DNA from: Erythrobacter crassostreae
GTDB lineage: Bacteria > Pseudomonadota > Alphaproteobacteria > Sphingomonadales > Sphingomonadaceae
Assembly (NCBI RefSeq): GCF_019204045.1
Contig: NZ_JAGSPC010000001.1
Span: 682,001-746,000 of the forward strand
Direction of reading: 5' to 3'
DNA: 64,000 nucleotides
A program made the translations under genes and the position numbers. This document shows positions 37,501 to 45,595 of this stretch, piece after piece (within the stretch, counting starts at the first letter, position 1; each line of letters opens with the position of its first letter). Below the pieces are notes generated by a model, which saw only the letters and a program-made list of their open reading frames with translations, was not told the origin of the DNA and did no database searches.

Positions 37501-38106
37501 GCCGATCGACACATTCAAACGGGCACGCTGGTATCCGTTGGCAGGGATCGGGAATACCTCTGCCGGTTGGCCAAGATAGGTCACCCGCAACTCGGTCGCC
37601 GTTATCGGCACCGCAGGAATATAGAAAAAGCCCCGGTCATCGGTCGTGGCACGCAAATCTGTTCCCAGAATCTCAACTTCCGCGCCCGGTAGCACCGTGC
37701 CGCTTATCGCGTTGCGAACCACTCCAGCTACCTGCGAAGCATTTCCTTCGTTTTGCGAGCTGGCGTCGTTTGGGTCCTTGAGAGAATAGACATTCGCCGA
37801 AACTTCGGTCGCGACCAGACCTGTCGAGCGAAGGAGCCGCTGAAGAGCATCTGACACGGTGAAGGTGCCGTTGAGCGCCGCCGATTGCTTACCATTGACC
37901 AGTTCTGAAGGGTAGAGAAGGTCAGAACTCGTGGTTTCTGCAAACGTGTTCAGCGCCGATTCCAGCGGTTGCGCCGGAATATTATGGGCCTGCACCGCAT
38001 CGTTTGCCGATTGGTTCGCGGTATCCTGCGCGTTCGCAGCGGTGGAAATTGCTGTCAGGCTGCATCCTGCAACCAATGCTGCCAGTGCAATTCTCGTATG
38101 GATCAT
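34585..38106 (-). CDS. TonB-dependent transducer (STN + carboxypeptidase-regulatory + plug + barrel)
   Basis: A 1173-residue protein with a signal peptide ending in ANAQ. Residues about 45-110 form an STN (secretin/TonB N-terminal signalling) domain (PLESALNTFAETTSSDLLY). Residues about 128-205 are a carboxypeptidase-regulatory-like beta-sandwich. A plug follows from about residue 225 (NNSTVISSDLLGSFPAENVPE) and a large barrel ends in RARF. The STN domain and upstream fecR/ecf genes define a FecA-type signalling receptor. The ligand is unknown; the neighbouring M16 peptidase suggests a peptide or protein. Confidence 0.92.
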   Translation of the reverse strand: MIHTRIALAALVAGCSLTAISTAANAQDTANQSANDAVQAHNIPAQPLESALNTFAETTSSDLLYPSELVNGKQSAALNGTFTVSDALQRLLRSTGLVATEVSANVYSLKDPNDASSQNEGNASQVAGVVRNAISGTVLPGAEVEILGTDLRATTDDRGFFYIPAVPITATELRVTYLGQPAEVFPIPANGYQRARLNVSIGETSNNITVFGYASSLQKSLNQQLRAANNSTVISSDLLGSFPAENVPEALRRVSGVAFGRDDATGEGNRITVRGFSSEAINVQLNGLELQGTGFERTIDLSGFLADNISEITIQKSLLPSMESTGSGGLVEIETKSGLDYDGITAQIGVEGETSLDPDFGEEYQINGLFSARLTDSFGVVANVQYRKTDRRNFDADVAGVIPQVLPAGFTSLFRVPASQQFPFDEEFNSRLESGVSYLRRDREEENLTASLNVAWDVSNTTNLRLDLQRIQRNSYAETARSTASFLTAGIDLPIPELGGEVRRRTTLSALRPNLSFNVTDLEARQDTVSLRGSTNLDRWVFNYKAGYQFAKSQSNNANLSALGNRGNNLVDLIDPTTIQINPDDDAALTDRVVGGGVIFQPNGLPILSLSQAGSDFLNDPANYNVTSASRTLTNSPTEAYTLEGSARYLPSLSWLEYVEAGIKWDRSERDANDDVFATTSTGALLSVESYTRIFGRDTGLDAFGTGLVDNQALSDIGAQTFQSPFLTGAAVDAIFNGLPNFLADDPNTPENEERFRFVDRRNLDPILDSGGLVPTETIEDRTAAYFEALINVGKFEFVGGGRYERVFRSGQAINVPSVRPATGPSEPRETFVNAGLVEFTNLAGAQEVFTPSVIINYRPQDNLVARFAYFRSTVNPDLRLIRRPRQVSLDLRPTVNRAIIREANPDLSPTITDNFDFDVAYYFTDTPGLIRAGFFYKNVKNNFTNVFFQDGSDTTVRDEILDSFGDLATTRPDLVAFNDETEFLRNRPENGGGGKIYGIELEAIRQLTFLPGRLSNFTVLGNLTWTQGDFPTLVSGRDDNGDLAQFELNRFLEDQPEWIYNASLSYAEGGFEGRVIYTHQSATASSFQVNGIDTVLPSYDTFDVRLSYSFDVGGTNFSVYLQGDDLLRGSQDIDLRRAFSSEFGGGSSPFFFPDGYQFNGGRTVTGGIRARF

Positions 38107-38243
38107 GAAAAGCCCCCCTAGCTGGCTCTTTTTTAAATAGACAAACCGGTTTTGTCCGACCTTAAAGAGTCAGATGCACCGGGTTGCCTTTTCCTCAGCA
38201 TGGTTGAGAAATTAATGCAGGGTGAAGCGAGTTTTAGGGAAAC

Positions 38244-39425
38244 TTACTTGTTCGAAACCCGCGAAGGTACGGGCGAATCGTGCGCAGCTGTAACTTCAAG
38301 TACCGAACCTCCGGAACGCGGAGTAACTTTAACGGGGAAGCCCGCTTCGAGCGTTGCTGCAAAATGCTTACTCGATTGAATCCGGAACGTGCCGTTGACC
38401 AGATAATCACCGATGCTTTCGTCCCTTAGAACGTGCTTCTCGACCGAGTACCGATTAAATTCTCCAAGCACTTCACGTAGTGGCGTTTGCTCGAAAATCA
38501 GTCTTCCTTCTCTCCAGCTGGCGACCTGTGACAATTCTGCCTTGGTTATTACGAACGGAGCGTTTGGAGCGATGCTGAGTTGTTGACCAGGCGTCAGTTG
38601 TGCGCCTTTCTCCGTGTTTGACCGACCATTTCGATCCACACGCACACGGCCCTCGATCAATGTTACCTTTGCCTCTCGGTCTGTCGTGCGAACCGAGAAG
38701 ATGGTTCCCAGCGCGACCACCTGGCTTTCGCCCGCTGCCACTACGAAAGGCCGGTCGGCATCTTTCGCAACAGTGAAGACGGCTTCTCCGCGTACCAGTG
38801 TAAGGTTGCGACGAGCGGCCGAATATTCGACCTGAACCTCAGAACCGGTGTTCAGTTCGATTACCGATCCATCAGGCAATGAAAACTCCGCGACCTGACC
38901 TATTCTCGTTGAATAGCCGGAGCGAAAATCAACTGCCTCAAGAGATTCTTCAGTCACATCCTCATCTTGCAATGCAGCTTGCGGAGGCAACGGATCGTCG
39001 GTCTCACCCACGGCTATCTGCCCGGCTGGAGCGGCGGACCCGTTGTCGAATGGCGCGCTCCCGTTCAGCATAACAAATGATGCCGTGACTATTACCGCGA
39101 CCGAAGCAGCGATTGCCGCAAATCCCGGCATCCTGCGAGAAACACGCTGCATGTCCGGAGCTTCTGCCAGTGTTTCAACACGCATCTCGAGAATTGAAGG
39201 CGCGTCGGCATGCTGTCCGACCAATTCCCAAGCAGTAGCAATCCGGTCGTATGCTCGCGCGTTGGCCAGAGAGTTTTGACGCCAATCGAGATAGGCCCAG
39301 TGATCAGTATCACTCACATTGTCTGCAGAAAGGCGAGCAAACCACTTTGCTGCTTCCGCATCCGCGCAATCGAGCTGATCTGCATGCGACAAGGAGTCTT
39401 CAGGATCCGGCGATCTCACCGTCAT
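38244..39425 (-). CDS. FecR-family anti-sigma / signal-transfer protein
   Basis: A 393-residue protein. The N-terminal cytoplasmic part binds the sigma factor in this family. One membrane helix (about 102-122) is followed by a periplasmic FecR domain (about 165-270, including IELNTGSEVQVEYSAARRNLTLVRGEAVF). The C-terminal DUF4974/STN-like part (FNRYSVEKHVLRDESIGDYLVNG) contacts the receptor. The start overlaps the sigma-factor stop by four bases. Confidence 0.92.
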   Translation of the reverse strand: MTVRSPDPEDSLSHADQLDCADAEAAKWFARLSADNVSDTDHWAYLDWRQNSLANARAYDRIATAWELVGQHADAPSILEMRVETLAEAPDMQRVSRRMPGFAAIAASVAVIVTASFVMLNGSAPFDNGSAAPAGQIAVGETDDPLPPQAALQDEDVTEESLEAVDFRSGYSTRIGQVAEFSLPDGSVIELNTGSEVQVEYSAARRNLTLVRGEAVFTVAKDADRPFVVAAGESQVVALGTIFSVRTTDREAKVTLIEGRVRVDRNGRSNTEKGAQLTPGQQLSIAPNAPFVITKAELSQVASWREGRLIFEQTPLREVLGEFNRYSVEKHVLRDESIGDYLVNGTFRIQSSKHFAATLEAGFPVKVTPRSGGSVLEVTAAHDSPVPSRVSNK

Positions 39426-39997
39426 TTCCGATCCAATCGAGCGGCTATGTGGTGCGCCGCCGCTGCAATATGCTTTTCAATCGAACTTACCGATACATCG
39501 ATTCGATCCGCGATTTCCCGGTACTTGAAACCTTCGAAACGATGCAACAGGAATACTGTCCGGGTCCTAGGCGGTAATTCGGCCAACGCTTGCTCCAATA
39601 GACGAAGTTCGTCTTTACCTTGCAAGATGCGTTCGGGCGTAATTACCTCATTGCCTGCGTTGAAAAAGGGCAACTCCGACATTGCAGCATCGCGCGTTCC
39701 GCGATTGCGATATCGCTCTTTCAATAGGTTTGCCGCGGCTTGAAAAATGTAACCGTCGGGATTCTGGATATCCCGCGCGCCCTTTGATGCCCACACCCTC
39801 CCATACAGTTCCTGCACCAAATCATCAACGTCTTCGTACCGATTCACCCGCTTGGAAAAATATGAGCGCAGTGGGGCATCATAGCGTTTCACGAACACTA
39901 TTCGTTCATCGTCGTCGGGCGTGCTGGATGGGTCGCTAATCACATAAGGGGCCTTGCCGTAATCCCATAAAGGTAACGCGCCAATCGAGCATGGCAA
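39422..39997 (-). CDS. ECF sigma factor, FecI type
   Basis: A 191-residue protein. Region 2 (RYDAPLRSYFSKRVNRYEDV then DLVQELYGRVW) and region 4 (ALAELPPRTRTVFLLHRF then YREIADRIDVSVSSIEKHI) are both present. The first about 25 residues look non-conserved, so the true start may be internal. It should direct transcription of the adjacent TonB receptor when FecR is signalled. Its 5' end abuts the remains of an integrase gene. Confidence 0.9.
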   Translation of the reverse strand: MPCSIGALPLWDYGKAPYVISDPSSTPDDDERIVFVKRYDAPLRSYFSKRVNRYEDVDDLVQELYGRVWASKGARDIQNPDGYIFQAAANLLKERYRNRGTRDAAMSELPFFNAGNEVITPERILQGKDELRLLEQALAELPPRTRTVFLLHRFEGFKYREIADRIDVSVSSIEKHIAAAAHHIAARLDRK

Positions 39998-40069
39998 CCA
40001 CTGGCTTTACGGAACATTGATCTAAAGAAGCGAAGAGGATGGTTGCGGACCGAGTCCAATAGGATAAGG

Positions 40070-40379
40070 AGCGTTAGAACTTTCAGCAGTTGAATTGGAC
40101 GCCCAGTGCTTCGCTGGGCAATTGCTGCACGCTTCCAGACCTGCCTCCTAGACAACAAGACGCCAATCGCCAGGCTTACCAGGTCACGACCTCTAAGTTG
40201 CTGTGGATCGCCAAGTTAAACAATGCGCGATCGCGGATGTGCTTCTTACAATCGGGGTGGAAACGGATCGCCCAGATCTGCTTTTGATTAAAGGGGCGCT
40301 TCGGGCCGATCTTCGCTCCAAAGTTCCAATGGACTCGGTTCGCAGCAGCAGGATCAAAGTTTGAGTAAGCCATTGTCAT
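40070..40379 (-). pseudogene. Decayed 5' fragment of the minimal tyrosine recombinase (inverted copy)
   Basis: The first about 65 codons (from MTMAYSNFDPAA) closely match the protein at 20039, including WNFGAKIGPKRPF and QKQIWAIRF. The frame then breaks, and a further match (KRAAIAQRSTGRPIQ) continues in another frame to about 40090. All of the HxxR-to-Tyr half is missing. The upstream leader to about 40445 is also conserved. The truncation point lies next to the ecf sigma gene. Confidence 0.8.
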
Positions 40380-40559
40380 TCTCCTTGGCCGGAATGGCCT
40401 CAGAGAATGTCCGCTTTCGGGAACTAAGATCTGGAATGGCTACGTCTTGATCTAGGGCGCTTTGCTGCCGCTGCAGCAAGGCTGAACGAATGACCGCTTT
40501 CGCAGCGCGGCAAGAAGTCTAAGTGTTGACGCTGTATGTCATACGGGCCACGTCGGCAC

Positions 40560-40687
40560 GACGTGCCAAGGACGTGCCAAGGACGTGCCAAGGACGTGCC
40601 AAGGACGTGCCAAGGACGTGCCAAGGACGTGCCAAGGACGGGCCAAGGACGTGCCAAGGACGTGCCAAGGACGTGCCAAGGACGTGC
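40560..40687. repeat. 11-bp iteron array (GACGTGCCAAG) x 11
   Basis: Eleven head-to-tail copies of GACGTGCCAAG, one with a single change (GACGGGCCAAG at 40637), and a partial twelfth. At the left edge GGCACG-A-CGTGCC makes a short palindrome. The period equals about one helical turn, so all units face the same side of DNA. The array begins about 280 bp upstream of the terminase small-subunit start. No spacers are present, so it is not CRISPR. Confidence 0.9.
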
Positions 40688-40838
40688 TAGAAACAGTCTC
40701 TGCATTGTGATGGTCGAACCAATTGACCCGCTACCGGAGCGTATTCCTCAAGTCATGCAATCGCTTGGAGATGGCTTTTTCCGCCCTCAAAATTGGTACC
40801 ATCTTGCTGCACCAGACGAATTGAGCAAAGATGCCGAT

Positions 40839-41135
40839 ATGACGCCAAAGCAGGAAGCCTTTGTTCGCGAGTATCTCGTCGACCTGAACGCGACCCAGGC
40901 CGCCATTCGTGCTGGCTACAGCAAGCGCACGGCACATGTCATCGGCCATGAGAACCTGACAAAACCTGAAATCGCCGCAGCCATTGAGGTTGCGATGAAT
41001 GACCGGGCCAAGCGGACCGAGATCACGGCCGACTATGTCCTCGAAGGCATCAGGGACACGATCGAGCGGTGTCGCGGAGAAGATGACGCCTTTAACCCAG
41101 CACAGGCGCTCAAGGGTTTCGAGTTGCTCGGCTAA
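40839..41135 (+). pseudogene. Truncated phage terminase small subunit
   Basis: From the ATG at 40839 the product is 98 residues of the Terminase_2 family (PF03592): MTPKQEAFVREYLVDLNATQ, then AAIRAGYSKRTAHVIGHENL and the KPEIAAAIE helix. The HTH-like DNA-binding part is intact. The protein stops at ALKGFELLG, where relatives continue into the C-terminal region. It belongs to a phage packaging enzyme, but no large subunit is nearby, so this is a prophage remnant. The open frame extends upstream through the iterons; that part is unlikely to be coding. Confidence 0.75.
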
Positions 41136-41149
41136 GTTCACTCCGGCAC

Positions 41150-41992
41150 CTATCTGCCTCTGTCCTGTCGATCCGGGCCTTGGCGCTCTAAGGCTCTTGC
41201 CAGCCGGTCATGGTATGAAGCTGGTAGGTTTCTGCCATTGATAAATTTGCTCAGTGTGCCTCCCGGGACCTCAAGGTCCTTTGCCAAACGCGACTGGTGG
41301 CCCGGTTCGCTTGCGCGAAGGTAATCAACTAGACGTTGCCGTAATTTTGCCAAATCGACCCCGGAGGGAGGATTGGCTTGTTTCCGTCGTTTAGTTTCAG
41401 GGGTGTCATCATCTCCTACCTGGTAAACTGTTTGTGGCGCAGAATCTGAGCCAGCTGGAAAATTGGAAACGTGGCTTGTTTCCGTCTCGACCGTGTCAGG
41501 AATTGAGCCACTCCTGGCGCGTGTTTCCATGCAAGTGTCAGATTTTGAGCCGAATGAAGTCAGAAGTTGAGCCTGAGAATTTCCATCCTTCCACCTCTCA
41601 AAGTCTCGCGTCGGTGCTGATGGGCTGCATCCCGGTGCCGCAACCCAAGTGAGTCGATAGGTAGCCGCCGACAAGTTGTTGCGATTGAACGCGCCCGGCT
41701 TAGTCTGAGCGATGAAGCCCTTCTCCATTAGCTCGTTGAGACAGCGTCTAACGGTGTTGCGGGACAGCCCGGTTGCCTTCGCGCCGGTCCTTTCGCTGAA
41801 ATAGATCCGACCGTTGCTGCTACCGTCATCATGTCGCGCGAGCGCGATCAGCACTTTCACCGCATTTCCAGAAAGAGCCAACCAAGCTTCGGACCCTGTG
41901 ACTGAATGAAAGAGCCTCGTATGACGAGGCTCTTTCTTGCGCCGGAATGGGTCAGTCACGGCGATCGATCCTCTTGGGATTGGCCGCAACAT
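41150..41992 (-). CDS. Winged-HTH protein, replication or plasmid/phage type
   Basis: From the ATG at 41992 the product is 280 residues. Residues about 30-100 form a winged helix of the MarR-like kind used by phage and plasmid replication proteins (AVKVLIALARHDDG, GLSRNTVRRCLNELMEKGFI). The C-terminal about 50 residues hold a second small HTH (SRLAKDLEVPGGTLSKFINGR). The middle is Ser/Thr-rich and probably disordered. A longer frame to 42253 includes sequence overlapping the excisionase gene. Role in island replication or control is inferred. Confidence 0.6.
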   Translation of the reverse strand: MLRPIPRGSIAVTDPFRRKKEPRHTRLFHSVTGSEAWLALSGNAVKVLIALARHDDGSSNGRIYFSERTGAKATGLSRNTVRRCLNELMEKGFIAQTKPGAFNRNNLSAATYRLTWVAAPGCSPSAPTRDFERWKDGNSQAQLLTSFGSKSDTCMETRARSGSIPDTVETETSHVSNFPAGSDSAPQTVYQVGDDDTPETKRRKQANPPSGVDLAKLRQRLVDYLRASEPGHQSRLAKDLEVPGGTLSKFINGRNLPASYHDRLARALERQGPDRQDRGR

Positions 41993-42218
41993 AGCGGATT
42001 GGTGGCGGCAGATGACTATCTTTTGGCCAGCAATTTCCTCGCTCTCGAGACTTTGGATCGAGAGAGCTTCGCTCGCGCAGAATCGGCTTCCTATTGTGCG
42101 CCGGAAGGAATCGAACTTGTCCGGCCAGACGGACGGCAGTGTTCTTGGACAGTCCCTTGATGCGGGGTTGCGAAGCCCACGCTTCGCTCGCGCGGACTTC
42201 GTTTTCCGGAGATATGGT

Positions 42219-42407
42219 TCAAGCCTCCGACTGATACGTTGGCAAATTCGCAAGGTATGCCTCTAGATCAGAGACCGCGATGAGCGTTCGGCGCCCTGCC
42301 TTTCGAGCCTGAAGGTCGCCCCTCTTAAGAGCGAGGTAAATTGCGGAGCGAGACATGCCAGAAGCGTTTACGGCTTCGGGCACGGTCATCATGAGTCTTT
42401 CCGTCAT
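42219..42407 (-). CDS. AlpA/excisionase-like HTH protein
   Basis: A 62-residue protein from the ATG at 42407. It has the HTH_17 pattern: MTVPEAVNASGMSRSAIYLA, then KRGDLQARKAGRRTLI and the final DLEAYLANLP. Such proteins direct excision or repress the integrase in genomic islands. Its position three genes from the integrase on the same strand fits that role. An upstream ATG at 42458 is possible but less conserved. Confidence 0.8.
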   Translation of the reverse strand: MTERLMMTVPEAVNASGMSRSAIYLALKRGDLQARKAGRRTLIAVSDLEAYLANLPTYQSEA

Positions 42408-42508
42408 CTTTTCTATCCCGCAAGGTCCGAGCGGGATTGCCCGAGCGTTGCGGGACAATCAGGTGACTTCACAGACTTGCGGAAGCAAATCGAAAACCCG
42501 AAAATTCG

Positions 42509-43240
42509 TCAGAGGCTGAGCAAGTCGTCGATCCGCCTATTCAGCAGTCGATCCCGCGCCTCTGGGCCCTGCGCGACGAGCAGGACAGCTCGCATTTCGC
42601 TGACTATGGAGCGGATGCTCTCGGCGGCTATTTTCTTGGACGGATCGGGTAGAGATCCCGATTTTCCCTTGTTGAACAGCTTGGCGTGCCACTCTTTGAT
42701 CGTAGTGACCGACGGGAGCGCTTTTTTGCCTTTGAGATGCTTCACCGCTGGATCCTCGCCGTTAATCTTCGACAACAAGAGCGCCAGCTGAAGCGCTGCA
42801 ATGATCGGCACCCATTCTGCCTCCTTTGTAGACAAAGTATAATGCTGTTTAGACGGATCGGCCTGCAACCAATGAAGTGTCCTTCCTTTCTCTACGCTTG
42901 CAATCTCGGTGATCACGAATTTGAGGGGCTCAAGTATCTGTGGCTGTTGCTGAAAGAGTGGCATTGCGTGGAGCATTTGAAATATCTCAGACAGATAATC
43001 GTTCACGGCTATGCGGATTTTGGCTTTGGACTCCGCGTCTATCTCGTCCGTGCTGTCGCGCGTCGGGTCATCGTAAGCGGCTCGCGAGTTCGCGAGCCTT
43101 CCTGCGGGTGCAATTAGTCGTTGGTTGAGTTCTGCGACCCAATCTAAGGGGCCTGCGAGCCCGAAGGCGAAGACGAAAGCGTCTGCTATTTCTTCCAGCC
43201 CCTCCTCGGAGGCTAATTCATCGTCGTCGGGCGACGTCAC
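42509..43240 (-). CDS. Island hypothetical protein
   Basis: A 243-residue soluble, mainly helical protein with an acidic start. No domain was recognised. Its ATG overlaps the integrase stop by four bases, so it is translated from the integrase transcript. Likely an island-specific accessory gene. Confidence 0.6.
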   Translation of the reverse strand: MTSPDDDELASEEGLEEIADAFVFAFGLAGPLDWVAELNQRLIAPAGRLANSRAAYDDPTRDSTDEIDAESKAKIRIAVNDYLSEIFQMLHAMPLFQQQPQILEPLKFVITEIASVEKGRTLHWLQADPSKQHYTLSTKEAEWVPIIAALQLALLLSKINGEDPAVKHLKGKKALPSVTTIKEWHAKLFNKGKSGSLPDPSKKIAAESIRSIVSEMRAVLLVAQGPEARDRLLNRRIDDLLSL

Positions 43241-44413
43241 AGCGCCAGCTCCCCGAGCGCCTTGACCGCTGCATCGCTCGCAAGGTGCCCATAGTGGCGC
43301 TCAATCATTTCAGCGCTGGTGCCGGAAATCTGAGCGATGGTGAGCAGTGGCAACCCGGCGCTCACGAGGTCGGTGATAGTGCTATGTCGCAAGGTGTAGG
43401 CGGTGGCATCAGCTGGCAGTTCGGCAGCGGCAACGGCGGTTGCAATGGGCCGTTTCCAGCTATCCTTGTCCCAAGCCTTGCCGTTGGCGCGCATGAAGAG
43501 CGGCGCGCCTGGCAGCTTGTTCTTGGCCTGCTTGGCGAGCAGTTGCGCTGCCTCTTGCGGCAACTGAATGCGGCGCGGCTTGCCGGTCTTGTCTTTGCCG
43601 ATTGTCAGTTCCGACGTGCGCTTGTCGAAGTCGCCAGCCGTGAGCGCTGCCATGGCGCCCGGACGAAGCGGCAAGAGGCATAGGGCGCGGACAAACGGCG
43701 CTGCCTCTGCATCGCTGCTTTCGATCAGTGTTTTGCGCTGTGTGCGGTCCAGATAGAGCGTACGGCGTCCATTGGCGTTGGGGATGGCCTTCAAGGCTTC
43801 CTGCCAAGCCGCCTCGCTATTAGGAGCGCCGGGTGACAGTACCTTGCTCAAGGCCGCTCGCAGCACAGCCATGTCGCGATTGACGGTCGACGGTGCCCGC
43901 TCGCGCTCAACTGGATTGCCCTTCTTGCGTCGGCTAACCAGTGCCGGCTGCGCCGCCAGCCGCTCGCGCCATCCCTTCACGTGGCGACGACGAAGCTTGT
44001 CCAGCTTCACCTTGGCGATTGCATCCTCATAAACGTAGCGCTTGAAGCGCTGCTCAGCCTCTGGGCGGTCCTTGGCATACTCACCGGCAGGCATCGGCAA
44101 CGGTTTCGATCTTGGCGCGGATTTCGCCGCCAGATTCGACAAGCTCGGCCAGCTTCTCGGCTTCCTTCTTTGCCGCCGTGAACATCTCGTTGCCGGGCAG
44201 CATTCCGAAATCCCCGAGCGATTTCACCTGATACTTGCTCGTGTCCTCGTCATAGACGCGAGCGATCCAAGTTCCTTTGCTGCCACGCTTGGAGGCGCGG
44301 AAGCCAAGGAAGCATCCGGCGCGCAACCTTTGCCAGTGCGGTTCACGCTGCACTTTCAACCGCTCCCGGTTGCCGACTTTGCTCAGATCCAATGCCATCG
44401 CCAATTCCTCCAT
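43237..44413 (-). pseudogene. Island tyrosine integrase, frameshifted
   Basis: Two overlapping frames make one integrase of about 390 residues. The 5' frame (44413 to 44081) has the arm/DUF4102-like start (GCFLGFRASKRGSKGTWIARVY). The 3' frame has the core-binding domain and the catalytic residues: Arg in LPLRPGAMAAL, TLRHS, and Tyr in ERHYGHL. Continuity is lost near 44083, where a single extra base turns a Cys-Arg-Glu-Tyr-Ala-Lys path into a stop. Removing one base restores the frame. It sits 111 bp from the attR repeat. Programmed frameshifting is a less likely alternative. Confidence 0.8.
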
Positions 44414-44523
44414 TCCGTTTTGTATGGAATGCGTATGGGGATGAGCAGATACAAGCGGGGATACAGAATAACGCTAATTCAATAGTTTCGGTGTTTTAGC
44501 TTGTCCCGGATTGTGCATAAACT

Positions 44524-44573
44524 CTGCCCTCAGAAGGCAGAGGTCACTGGTTCGAATCCAGTCGGGTGCACCA
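44524..44573 (+). repeat. Putative attR: displaced 3' half of a tRNA-Arg
   Basis: Fifty bases matching tRNA-Arg from anticodon arm to CCA, with six differences. The T-stem changes are compensatory (ACTGG/CCAGT instead of AGAGG/CCTCT), so the fragment descends from a real tRNA. The 5' half is absent. It marks the right end of the island in direct orientation with 19313-19362. Confidence 0.75.
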
Positions 44574-44773
44574 TTTTGGCGAAAAACCGTTGCTTTGTTT
44601 GCTCAGGTGAGCGGGCCATTGCAGTGAAGTGGCGCGGCTCGATAGCCTGCTTTCTGTTGCCTTTCCGGCACCTCAAATCTTGAACGCCAAGGGTCTGTAA
44701 CCACACCCTTGCAGGTCACAGCCGCGTTATGAGACTGTTGGTGCTGTTCCGAGAACTGCTATGTCAGCCCCAC

Positions 44774-45271
44774 ATGGATGAGAATCGCGCCTCTAACTTG
44801 CTTTCATCGCTTACCCGGCGTCAGACGCAGGTGCTTGATCTTGCGCTTGAAAGGCTGGAGAACAAGGTGATCGCTGCCCGATTGGGGATAAGCGAGCGGA
44901 CGGTTGAAACGCACATCGAGAAAGCGGCAAGAAAGTTAGGGACCGCGCGAAAAAACCCCACTGTCAAAGAGTATGAAAGGCTGTTGGAGGCATTCGGAAA
45001 TGCCGAACGTGGTTTTTCCCGACTAGGAAACAAAAGCGGTGATCGTGCAGAACGCGGTCAAGTCGCAACGGATCAGTCGATACCCGACGTTCCGGTCTCG
45101 CGTCTTGACGTTTTGGATGCCCAACTTGGTGGAAAGTGGTGGCGGCTTGCAGGCATCGTATTCATCCTCGTGATGGTGCTCACAGCCGCCCGGACAGGCC
45201 TCGACTTTGCCCGCTACCACAGCTCTTATGTATCTCAAACGTCTCAACCTGAATCGCGCTCTGCGCAGTAG
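44774..45271 (+). CDS. LuxR-type HTH protein with C-terminal membrane helix
   Basis: From the ATG at 44774 the product is 165 residues. Residues about 10-70 form a GerE/LuxR HTH (LTRRQTQVLDLALERLENKV, RLGISERTVETHIEKAARKLG). A linker is followed by one membrane segment near residues 130-147 (LAGIVFILVMVLTA). There is no receiver or autoinducer domain. A membrane-tethered LuxR protein suggests regulation by proteolysis or by a membrane partner. Two small genes follow closely and may be that partner. Confidence 0.75.
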   Translation: MDENRASNLLSSLTRRQTQVLDLALERLENKVIAARLGISERTVETHIEKAARKLGTARKNPTVKEYERLLEAFGNAERGFSRLGNKSGDRAERGQVATDQSIPDVPVSRLDVLDAQLGGKWWRLAGIVFILVMVLTAARTGLDFARYHSSYVSQTSQPESRSAQ

Positions 45272-45280
45272 GAAAAGACT

Positions 45281-45595
45281 ATGAAAAACCTCGATCAAAT
45301 GGGCCACGAAATGAGCCACCGTTTCCATGCCGCAATGGACAACCTTGACCGGATGCAAAACGAACTGGATGAGCTTGCAATGCTTGCTCGCACCATCCGC
45401 ACAGAAAGCTCAATGGGCCAACTGGATGGTCAGCGCACGCTTAATTTCCTGTCAGGTTCGCAATCGCGCTTGAACGAAGCACGTGAAAAGCTCGCCCTTG
45501 CCCATGCACGCGCCGAACATGATGCGGTGAAGGCCGATATTCCTTGGGATTGCCCTGCCGCTGAGCACGCGACGCTGAAACTGGTAAACGGCTGA
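45281..45595 (+). CDS. Small helical (coiled-coil) hypothetical protein
   Basis: A 104-residue soluble protein with heptad-like helices (MDNLDRMQNELDELAMLART; ARTI; LNEAREKLALAHARAEH). No family was recognised. The start is nine bases after the LuxR stop and its stop overlaps the next ATG by one base, so the three genes form an operon. Confidence 0.65.
   Translation: MKNLDQMGHEMSHRFHAAMDNLDRMQNELDELAMLARTIRTESSMGQLDGQRTLNFLSGSQSRLNEAREKLALAHARAEHDAVKADIPWDCPAAEHATLKLVNG

Noticed and set aside
31506..39997. Lasso-peptide gene cluster
   Set aside because: TonB receptor, FecR and sigma factor fit such clusters, but no B/C maturation genes, precursor or S9 isopeptidase is present; the protease is M16.
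40560..40687. Possible CRISPR array
   Set aside because: Units are 11 bp and directly abut, with no spacers and no cas genes nearby.
40536..40838. Open frame running through the 11-bp iterons into the terminase gene
   Set aside because: An 11-base repeat without stops reads open in every frame and yields a repeated VPRTCQGRAKD peptide; the conserved terminase sequence begins only at 40839.
44524..44573. Functional second tRNA gene
   Set aside because: Only the 3' half is present; no acceptor 5' strand or D-arm precedes it.
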